A stretch of DNA of 64,000 nucleotides from an uncultured Roseobacter sp. (GTDB taxonomy: Bacteria; Pseudomonadota; Alphaproteobacteria; Rhodobacterales; Rhodobacteraceae): NCBI RefSeq assembly GCF_947488185.1, contig NZ_CANKYM010000001.1:310001-374000 (forward strand), read 5' to 3'. This document shows, piece by piece, positions 57,246-64,000 of this stretch; the first letter of the stretch is position 1; the number at the start of each line of letters is the position of its first letter. Both the position numbers and the translations under genes were made by a program. The notes beneath the pieces were generated by a model. It was not told where the DNA came from. It ran no database searches and saw only the letters and a program-made list of their open reading frames with translations.

Positions 57246-58055
57246 TCAGAGCCGCCCCGCTTTTTCGAACTGTTCCCATCCAAATCGGACGAATTCCGTG
57301 CGGAAGGAATGGCCGCCGTCGAACAGGCAGAACTTGAGCGTGTCACCGGCGAGGTTGTCTTCTTCGGAGCATTCCAGATCACCGTAGGTGGCCTGCGCTA
57401 GGGGTTCGAATTTGCCGTAGTCGCGATACATCTCCAGCGCCGCGCTGACCTCGCCTTGATGGGTCGGACCGATGGGCCGCCCATTGAGCGGGACAGTGCG
57501 GTCTGATGTGCCGTGGATATGGATGATACTGGCCACGGGCCCGGCACAGGTTTCCGGCGGCTCCAGCCAGAAAGTGCCCGAGATCGGGATAAACCCGGCA
57601 AAGCGGTCACTCATGGAACAGGCGAGGTTCCAGACCATCATGCCGCCTGCGCTGAACCCGCTTGCCACGATGCGGCTTTCATCAATGGCAAAGCGATCCG
57701 TCGCATCCTCCAGCATCGCCGCAAAGTAATCGAACTCCTCAGCGCCATCCGTATCCATATGCCGCGGCGCGTTTGGAATGACCCAATCGTCATCCTTTGA
57801 TTTCACCGCAATCAGCGCAACACCCATCTCCGATGCCATGCGTCGCAGTGATCCATTGCGCATCACCCCCTGTGCAGATCCTCGATAGCCGTGGGCAAAT
57901 ACCAGCGCCGGAACTGGTGTTGTGCCGTCGTACCCGTCCGGCAGAGCAATGCGGTAGTGTCGATCCCCCAATGTGCAATCCGTCTCCGGCCCGCAGGCCA
58001 TGGCCATCGTGCCACTCGCCCCCATCAGGATTGTGCTCAAAAGAAGTGCCCGCAT
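57246..58055 (-). CDS. secreted alpha/beta hydrolase, PHB-depolymerase/LpqC type
   Basis: Product of 269 residues with a signal peptide (LLLSTILMGASGTMAMA). The hydrolase shows ALVFAHGYRGSA (oxyanion region), IVASGFSAGGMMVWNLACS (nucleophile Ser) and a His in FDGGHSFRTE. Six cysteines suggest disulfides. It resembles extracellular polyester or feruloyl esterases. ATG 58055 has GGAG six bases upstream; ATG 58067 is an alternative. Confidence 0.86.
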   Translation of the reverse strand: MRALLLSTILMGASGTMAMACGPETDCTLGDRHYRIALPDGYDGTTPVPALVFAHGYRGSAQGVMRNGSLRRMASEMGVALIAVKSKDDDWVIPNAPRHMDTDGAEEFDYFAAMLEDATDRFAIDESRIVASGFSAGGMMVWNLACSMSDRFAGFIPISGTFWLEPPETCAGPVASIIHIHGTSDRTVPLNGRPIGPTHQGEVSAALEMYRDYGKFEPLAQATYGDLECSEEDNLAGDTLKFCLFDGGHSFRTEFVRFGWEQFEKAGRL

Positions 58056-58151
58056 GAAAAACTCCATATGATCTTTCCGTGCACTCTGTGCGAGACCCAG
58101 ATCAGCCTCAAATCACAAGCGCGAGACCATCTGGCCAAAGCCCCTCAACCA

Positions 58152-58180
58152 GCAGGTAGGGTGGGCTTTCAGGCCACCCC
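58152..58180. repeat. repeat family B, copy 3 (inverted)
   Basis: GCAGGTAGGGTGGGCTTTC followed by AGGCCACCCC, the reverse complement of copies 1 and 2 with minor differences. It sits just after the nadE stop on the minus strand. Confidence 0.65.
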
Positions 58181-58185
58181 TTGCC

Positions 58186-59844
58186 TCACGATGGATCGCG
58201 CCAGCGGTTCACGATGGGATAGCGGCGATCCAGCCAGAAGGCTCCCTTGGTCAGCCGCGCACCCGGGGCGGATTGGAAGCGTTTGTATTCCGAAATGTAA
58301 ATCAGATGCTCGACCTTCTTGGCCACCTCCCGATCGAAACCGGCCGCGACGCAATCCTCGATAGAGCCCGCCTGATCCACCAAAATCTCCAACATCGCAT
58401 CCAGATCCGGGTAGTCCGGCAGGCTGTCGCTGTCCATCTGATCTTCCCGCAGCTCGGCTGACGGTGGTTTGTCGATCACGCGTTCAGGAATGACCTCGCC
58501 TTCGGGGCCTTTCATCCAGTCGCGATGATTTGCGTTGCGCCAGCGACAGGTTTCAAAGACGCGCGTTTTATAGAGGTCCTTGATCGGATTGTATCCGCCC
58601 GCCATGTCGCCGTAGATCGTGGCATACCCGACGGCGACCTCGGATTTATTGCCGGTGGTCAGCAACATCTCACCAAACTTGTTGGACAACGCCATCAGCA
58701 GCAGCCCGCGCAGGCGCGACTGGATATTCTCTTCCGTCAGATCGGGTTCCAGCCCCTCAAAGAGCGGCGCCAACGTGTCGGTGATGGCCGCCCGCCCTTT
58801 TGAGATCGGCACGGTGTCGTACCGACAGCCAAGCGCTTTGGCGACGGCCTTCGCATCGTCCAGAGACGCCTCTGAGGTGTATTCCGACGGCAGCATCACA
58901 CAGCGCACATTCTCCGCCCCCAGGGCATCGACGGCAATGGTTGCCACAATCGCACTGTCGATCCCGCCGGAAAGCCCCAGCAGCACCTTGTCGAAACCCG
59001 TCTTGGCGCAGTAGTCCCGAAGGGAAGTGACCATCACCCGATAGTCCTGCTCCCAAACGTCAGGATGCGCGGCCTTCTCGCCCTCGACGATGCGCCAACC
59101 CTCCACCCCGCGTTCCAGATCGACGTGGGTGATCACCTCTTCCAGCACCGGCAACTGCACCGCCAGCGCCCCGCCGGGGTTCAGCGCGAAACTCGCGCCA
59201 TCAAACACCTGATCATCCTGCCCGCCCACCATGTTGAGGTAGATCAGCGGCAGCCCCGTCTCGACCACCCGCGCGACCATGAGGTTGAGCCGTGTCTCGA
59301 ACTTGCCCCGGTAGTAGGGCGAGCCGTTGGGCACCAGCAGGAACTCCGCGCCTGTCTCCGCCAGCGTCTCAGCCACATCCTCGTGCCAGGCGTCTTCGCA
59401 GATCGGGCTGCCGACGCGGGAGTTGCCCACTGAATAGGGACCGCCCATCGGCCCGGCATCGAAAATCCGCACTTCGTCGAACACGGTTTCATTCGGCAGG
59501 TGATGCTTGAGCACCTGACTTGCGATCTTCCCGCCCTTGAGAATGAGATACGCGTTATAGAGCTTGGTGCCCTCCACCCAGGGCGCGCCAATCGCCAGGG
59601 CCGGCCCGTCCGCGCAATCGTTCGCCAGCTGCGCGATCACATCCGCCACATCCAGCTGAAGGGCCCGTCGCATCACCAGATCCTGCGCGTTGTAGCCGGT
59701 GATGAACATCTCGGGCAGCGCCACCAGATCGGCCCCGGCATCGCGGCCCGCCGCCCAAGCCTTGCGCGCCAAGGTTGCATTACCACGCAGGTCGCCAACC
59801 GTTGGGTTGAGCTGCCCCAGTGTAATCCGAAATCTGTCCGACAT
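58186..59844 (-). CDS. nadE: NAD+ synthetase, glutamine-hydrolysing
   Basis: Product of 552 residues: an N-terminal nitrilase-type glutaminase domain (VALPEMFITGYNAQDLV, SPICEDAWHED) and a C-terminal synthetase domain with LGLSGGIDSAIVATIAVDAL. The final step of NAD synthesis; nadD at 22 kb supplies the substrate. ATG 59844 is selected because the conserved MSDRFRITLGQLNPTVGD begins there. It is monocistronic. Confidence 0.95.
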   Translation of the reverse strand: MSDRFRITLGQLNPTVGDLRGNATLARKAWAAGRDAGADLVALPEMFITGYNAQDLVMRRALQLDVADVIAQLANDCADGPALAIGAPWVEGTKLYNAYLILKGGKIASQVLKHHLPNETVFDEVRIFDAGPMGGPYSVGNSRVGSPICEDAWHEDVAETLAETGAEFLLVPNGSPYYRGKFETRLNLMVARVVETGLPLIYLNMVGGQDDQVFDGASFALNPGGALAVQLPVLEEVITHVDLERGVEGWRIVEGEKAAHPDVWEQDYRVMVTSLRDYCAKTGFDKVLLGLSGGIDSAIVATIAVDALGAENVRCVMLPSEYTSEASLDDAKAVAKALGCRYDTVPISKGRAAITDTLAPLFEGLEPDLTEENIQSRLRGLLLMALSNKFGEMLLTTGNKSEVAVGYATIYGDMAGGYNPIKDLYKTRVFETCRWRNANHRDWMKGPEGEVIPERVIDKPPSAELREDQMDSDSLPDYPDLDAMLEILVDQAGSIEDCVAAGFDREVAKKVEHLIYISEYKRFQSAPGARLTKGAFWLDRRYPIVNRWRDPS

Positions 59845-60027
59845 AGGCCCAGCCCTTTTTGCCCGCTTTACAGTCATGTAGCAGATTGCGCACGCGTGAA
59901 AAGCCTATCCCGAGCCAATGTCACAAAAGAAGATTGCCCCCAAAGCAGCCATTGCATAAGTTCCTGCAAAGGGCCGTTCGGGGGTTCGGCCTTGTGTCTT
60001 ATCTCTACGGCAATCCCAAGGGGTCTC

Positions 60028-61416
60028 ATGTCTCTTCGCAGTCTTGTCTTTTGCTTCGCTTTCCTGCCGATACCGCTGCTTGCCCAGGACGGGCAGGTGC
60101 TCACCAAGCAATACGATGACGGCGGTGTTTACGAGGGCACATTCCGCGGCGGCGTGCAGCACGGAACAGGCACCTATAAACTGCCGAACGGATATGAATA
60201 CAGCGGTCAATGGGTCGACGGAGAGATCAAGGGCGAAGGCATCGCGCGTTTTCCCAATGGCTCTGTTTACGAGGGGCTTTTTGCCAAGGGTAAACCGGAT
60301 GGGTTTGGCAAGATTATCTTTGCCGACGGCGGCACCTACGAAGGCGAATGGCAGGCGGGTGCGATCATGGGGTCTGGCATTGCGCTCTACGCCAATGGCG
60401 TGCGCTACGAAGGCCAGTTCCGCAACGCTAAACACCACGGTAAGGGCACGATGCAGAGCCCCGGTGGATATGAATACAAGGGCGATTGGATTGATGGTGT
60501 GAAAGAGGGCATCGGCACCATCACCTATCCGGACGGCGCAGTCTACGAAGGCGAAATCCGGGCTGGCAAGCGGGCAGGTCAAGGCACGCTGACCATGCCG
60601 GACGGTCTGGTCTATGTCGGCCTCTGGCGTGACGGTCAGATCGATGGCACCGGCAAGCTCACCCAGGCCAATGGTGACGTCTATGAGGGTCAGTTGGTCG
60701 CCGGTCGCCGCGAGGGTGTCGGCAAGGTGCTCTACGCCAACGGTGACACCTACGAAGGCGAGTTCACCAACGACCTGCGGGACGGTCAGGGCACGTTCAC
60801 CGCGCAGGACGGCTATACCTACACCGGATCCTGGGTCGCCGGTGAGATCGAAGGCCAGGGCCGCGTCACCTATCCAGACGGCTCCGTCTACGTGGGCAGC
60901 TTCTCGGACGGCCTGGCGGATGGCGAAGGGTTGATCACCTACCCCGATGGCTCCACCTACGAAGGCGATTGGAAAACCGGTGTGATCGACGGCATTGGCA
61001 AGGCGACCTATACCAATGGTGTCGTCTATGAGGGTGGTTTCAAGAACGCCCGCAACCACGGGCAGGGTGTGATGACCTATGCCGATGGTTATAAATATGA
61101 TGGCAACTGGGTTGACGGTCAGCGTCAGGGCACTGGGACAGCAACATACCCTGACGGTACCATCTATGTCGGCGATTTCGAAGATGGCCAACGCCACGGT
61201 CAGGGCAAGATCACCATGCCCAGCGGCTTTATCTACGAAGGGGCCTGGATTGAGGGCGAGATCGAAGGTCAGGGCGTGGCCACCTACGCCAATGGCGATG
61301 TCTATGAAGGCATGTTCAAGGCTGGCAAGCGCCAGGGCACCGGCACCATGCGCTACGCCACAGGTGAAGAAGCTACGGGTGGTTGGGAAAACGGCGCGCT
61401 GACCGACGGCGGGTGA
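60028..61416 (+). CDS. secreted MORN-repeat protein
   Basis: Product of 462 residues with a signal peptide (LVFCFAFLPIPLLAQ). After it come about 18 consecutive MORN repeats of 23 residues (pattern Y-E-G-x-W/F-x-x-G-x-x-x-G-x-G-x-x-x-x-x-x-G-x-x) and a partial last one. MORN arrays form elongated beta-hairpin stacks and are known in eukaryotes and bacteria as scaffold or lipid-binding proteins. Here they would be periplasmic or extracellular. AAGGGG precedes ATG 60028. Function unknown. Confidence 0.92.
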   Translation: MSLRSLVFCFAFLPIPLLAQDGQVLTKQYDDGGVYEGTFRGGVQHGTGTYKLPNGYEYSGQWVDGEIKGEGIARFPNGSVYEGLFAKGKPDGFGKIIFADGGTYEGEWQAGAIMGSGIALYANGVRYEGQFRNAKHHGKGTMQSPGGYEYKGDWIDGVKEGIGTITYPDGAVYEGEIRAGKRAGQGTLTMPDGLVYVGLWRDGQIDGTGKLTQANGDVYEGQLVAGRREGVGKVLYANGDTYEGEFTNDLRDGQGTFTAQDGYTYTGSWVAGEIEGQGRVTYPDGSVYVGSFSDGLADGEGLITYPDGSTYEGDWKTGVIDGIGKATYTNGVVYEGGFKNARNHGQGVMTYADGYKYDGNWVDGQRQGTGTATYPDGTIYVGDFEDGQRHGQGKITMPSGFIYEGAWIEGEIEGQGVATYANGDVYEGMFKAGKRQGTGTMRYATGEEATGGWENGALTDGG

Positions 61417-61733
61417 AACGCCACCCAGAGGGCTGAGAAGAAGCCTTTGGCACAAATCCCGTCCCTGCGTTCGGATCGTGCTTCGGAAGGGAGCGCTGCC
61501 AAACTGCTATCGCGACCAGCAGGACACCAGACCGTTTCATCCGGCATTTCCCCTTGTGCCCGGTCTGCCGATCAAACTGTTTTCTCAGTCCATGCAGACC
61601 TGTCGTACCCCACGGGCGCTCAGATTGTGGTATAGCGCTGGTCGCTTCACAGAACACGGTGTGATCTCGGGGCTGCGTTCCTTCGGGACCAACGAGCCGG
61701 GCCGGTTTTCTTGTCTTTACGGGAAGTCGGGGC
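61417..61733. other. intergenic region without a recognised gene
   Basis: 317 bases between the MORN gene and the glycosyltransferase gene. Open frames here overlap each other, have no ribosome site and no recognisable product. No terminator-like hairpin with a T tract is evident. Confidence 0.45.
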
Positions 61734-63083
61734 GTGAAAATCAAGGCGCCCCTTCCTAAATCAAGCCTTGTGATACCCAACAGCAAAATCCTGATCCTTA
61801 CCTACGGGACACGCGGAGATGTCGAACCGTTCATTGCGCTTGCACAAGGTTTGATGCTCAGGGGCCATGGCGTAGTCCTCTGCACAGCGGCAAGGTTCGG
61901 ACCTTGGATCGCAGAACATGGTATTCCTTTCGCCCCGATGTCAGATGCCTCTCTCGATCTGATGGACACCGATGACGGAAAAAAGATGCTCGAAGGCGCA
62001 TCAGGTTGGCTTGCCCGCGTCGCGGCCACAGTGCGGCTGGCGCGCAAATCGGGAGCGATCAATGCCAAACTCAGCCAAGACGCCTGGACCTCAGCCAAGC
62101 GTGCTGATCCGGACTTAGTCGTTTTCCACCCCAAAGTGATGGCAGCGCCACACATCGCCGAAGCACTGGGCATTCCGGCAGTGATGGGACTCCTCCAACC
62201 GATGATTGTACCAACGGCGGCCTTTCCACCGACCGGCCTGCCGGACCTGCCGGTCCCAGGCTACAACAGGTTTGGCTACAGACTTGTGAAAGCATCCTAT
62301 GCCGCGTTCAGATCATCCATGAACCGCTTTCGGAAAGAGGCTCTCGGGCTCGCTCCCATACGTCGCGGGCAAGATGTGCTACAACCACCTGGTGCAGCGA
62401 TCACAAAAGCTCTGCACGCCGTCAGTCCAAGTGTTCTGCCAAGACCAAGCGACTGGTCCCCGACCGCTGTCGTCACCGGATACTGGTTTCTGCACGCCAC
62501 CGAGCGCTATACCCCACCCGAGGATCTGGCGCGGTTTTTGGCATCTGGCCCTCCTCCCGTCTATGTTGGCTTCGGAAGCATGACATCCGAAGATGCAGAG
62601 CGGCTCTTTCAGGTTGTGTCTAAGGCTTTGAAACAGGCCGGCGTACGCGGTGTCGTCGGATCAGGATGGGCAGGCTTGAAAACGGAACCGGTAGAAGGCG
62701 TCATCACCATTCCTTCAGTGCCGCACGAATGGCTCTTTCCGCAGATGGCGGCTGTCGTACATCATGGAGGAGCGGGAACGACGGCACAGGGTTTTCGCGC
62801 CGGTGTTTCTTGCGTGATCTGTCCGTTTATCGGCGATCAACCTGGCTGGGCGAAAAAGAGCATCGCGCTTGGTGTCGGTGCGCAACCCGTCCCGCGCAAG
62901 AAACTCACGGTAGGCCGTCTGGCGCATTCAATTCACCTTGCAGCGACAGATCCGGCTCTGCGCCGCAACGCGAATGCCCTGGCACAACACCTGCGCAAGG
63001 AGGATGGTGTGGCCGCGGCGGTGGCCGAAATTGAAGAATGCCTGCCTGCTTCGAACGTCCGCCAGCAAGAAGAGACAGTCTGA
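61734..63083 (+). CDS. GT1 family glycosyltransferase (sterol/UDP-glucosyltransferase-like)
   Basis: Product of 449 residues with a GT-B fold. The N domain starts [19 protein letters not shown], the signature of sterol 3-beta-glucosyltransferases and related rhamnosyltransferases. The C domain has [23 protein letters not shown] and [10 protein letters not shown] for nucleotide-sugar binding. It may glycosylate a lipid or small molecule; the acceptor is not deducible. Start GTG 61734 with a GGGG run upstream. Confidence 0.9.
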   Translation: MKIKAPLPKSSLVIPNSKILILTYGTRGDVEPFIALAQGLMLRGHGVVLCTAARFGPWIAEHGIPFAPMSDASLDLMDTDDGKKMLEGASGWLARVAATVRLARKSGAINAKLSQDAWTSAKRADPDLVVFHPKVMAAPHIAEALGIPAVMGLLQPMIVPTAAFPPTGLPDLPVPGYNRFGYRLVKASYAAFRSSMNRFRKEALGLAPIRRGQDVLQPPGAAITKALHAVSPSVLPRPSDWSPTAVVTGYWFLHATERYTPPEDLARFLASGPPPVYVGFGSMTSEDAERLFQVVSKALKQAGVRGVVGSGWAGLKTEPVEGVITIPSVPHEWLFPQMAAVVHHGGAGTTAQGFRAGVSCVICPFIGDQPGWAKKSIALGVGAQPVPRKKLTVGRLAHSIHLAATDPALRRNANALAQHLRKEDGVAAAVAEIEECLPASNVRQQEETV

Positions 63084-63349
63084 CCCCGCCCGCGGGGGCC
63101 TCTTTCACGCCAGACCTCGCTTAAGCAGGATGTGCGCTTGTCGGCCATGCGGGCACTTGGGTTCATGGCCCGGGCCACGCCACCAGACGATCTACTGCCT
63201 CGGGGCCTCAATGCGATCCACTCAACAAATGCATCGCTACCGCACACTTCGCATCGGCCAAGCGACGCTGCAGGCCCGAATATCATCCGATGCGCTTGCG
63301 CTATCCCCACGGAACAGCGTCCGTGCCTGCGCCATGGCCACGGACATTG

Positions 63350-63946
63350 TTAACTCGCGCGGTACGGCTCTTCCTGCACCACGTGGCCGAGAACCATCTT
63401 GATAAAGAGGCACGGGATGAACCATTCCAACCCAGTTCCGAGCGGCAGGAGAAGTTGGTTTCCCAGCAGAGCGAGGACCGTTAGCGCGGTCGCGCAGGCG
63501 CGGCGCAGATAGAGCGGAAATGCCAGCACGCCCGCGACGCTGGCCAGAAGCAGGGCGTACCAGACCGCTGCATTCAGCAGGCTGCCCTGAAAGAAATACG
63601 CCACGATGATCGGGTGGACATGAATCGCGGTGAAAAGCATCGGGGTCTTCGCCAATCGTGCGTTCAAACCTTCGCCCGTTTGCAGGCCCGTGTGATAAAA
63701 GCGCTTGCACGAGTTGAGCATATTGGCAACCGCTCCTCCCGCGATATCAAAGGCGAAAAAGGCAAGCAAAGCGATCCGCCATCCGTCGGCAATGGGCACA
63801 TCACGATAGTGATCCGCCATCAGAATGATCGCCGTGAACAACGTTGCCATACTGTAGGCCAGCACGCGTTCGGCCAGCGTTGCCCCTGTTCCGCAAAGCG
63901 GGTCTGTCCCGCCGGAGTAGGTCCAACGTATGGGTGCGGTCTGCAT
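63350..63946 (-). CDS. hypothetical membrane protein
   Basis: Product of 198 residues with about five or six hydrophobic helices. Polar motifs include NMLNSCKRFYHT, then HVHPIIVAYFF. AAGGGA lies before ATG 63946; an upstream in-frame ATG at 63994 is less likely. I do not recognise the family. The 266 bases on its downstream side (63084-63349) hold no supported gene. Confidence 0.65.
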   Translation of the reverse strand: MQTAPIRWTYSGGTDPLCGTGATLAERVLAYSMATLFTAIILMADHYRDVPIADGWRIALLAFFAFDIAGGAVANMLNSCKRFYHTGLQTGEGLNARLAKTPMLFTAIHVHPIIVAYFFQGSLLNAAVWYALLLASVAGVLAFPLYLRRACATALTVLALLGNQLLLPLGTGLEWFIPCLFIKMVLGHVVQEEPYRAS

Positions 63947-64000
63947 ATCTGTCCCTTCTGTGTCTCTGGCACCGATCATTCCGTTGTGCGGCATTCTCGC

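Noticed and set aside
59905..61455. 516-codon open frame on the minus strand opposite the MORN gene
   Set aside because: It mirrors the 69-base periodicity of the plus-strand repeats, has no ribosome site and no family match. The plus-strand protein has a signal peptide and clear MORN motifs.
63084..63349. Short overlapping open frames near the right end
   Set aside because: They have no ribosome site, no recognisable sequence and unlikely composition. The region is treated as non-coding.

Overview
The window looks like a chromosomal segment of a Roseobacter-group alphaproteobacterium (Rhodobacterales). The inference rests on high GC, dense gene packing with ATGA overlaps, a class I lysyl-tRNA synthetase, an NDUFS4-type complex I subunit, a VPLPA-CTERM protein and short repeats placed just after stop codons. 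No taxonomic search was possible. There is no rRNA operon, integrase, transposase, prophage block or CRISPR array. Most genes are core or soft-core.

Layout. 0-0.45 kb: end of an AtuA-type gene with its DUF4387 partner. 0.6-4.2 kb: an overlapping cluster for lipid-linked sugar transfer (GT2, GtrA flippase, methyltransferase, GtrII-like membrane transferase), then a membrane-anchored EEP phosphatase. 5.5-9.5 kb: AEC transporter, tRNA-Arg(UCU), GNAT, complex I accessory subunit, RadC and a VWA protein. 9.5-18.4 kb: uvrB, an AT-richer membrane protein, small hypotheticals, a beta-helix protein and class I lysS. 18.5-24.9 kb: TerB-like protein, VPLPA-CTERM protein, and a minus-strand run of DUF900 lipoprotein, MOSC, nadD and dacB. 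25-31 kb: ettA, then a stretch rich in small genes and structured intergenic DNA, including a promoter-to-terminator unit encoding a 31-residue hydrophobic peptide and a probable pseudoknotted RNA ending in a strong terminator.

31.3-42.3 kb is the main metabolic block, a reductive pyrimidine (uracil/thymine) degradation locus. It holds preT-preA (dihydropyrimidine dehydrogenase), hydA (dihydropyrimidinase), an HyuC-type ureidopropionase/amidohydrolase and a complete ABC importer. A RutR-type TetR regulator sits between them. RutR-like palindromes lie in front of both operons.

42.5-47.4 kb: a second cspA, an SRAP protein lacking the catalytic Cys2, and the tesA/ybbA/ybbP trio. 47.5-52.3 kb: gcvT-gcvH-gcvP behind a tandem glycine riboswitch. 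52.3-64 kb: a gamma-glutamylcyclotransferase-like protein, MATE exporter, gltX, a Tat-exported metallo-hydrolase, a secreted esterase, nadE, a secreted MORN-repeat protein, a GT1 glycosyltransferase and a terminal membrane protein.

The items most worth follow-up are the minus-strand RNA at 28.84-29.08 kb, the small-peptide unit at 27.32-27.77 kb, the SRAP protein with Pro at position 2, the 18-bp perfect inverted repeat inside ybbP, and two families of stop-codon-proximal repeats.
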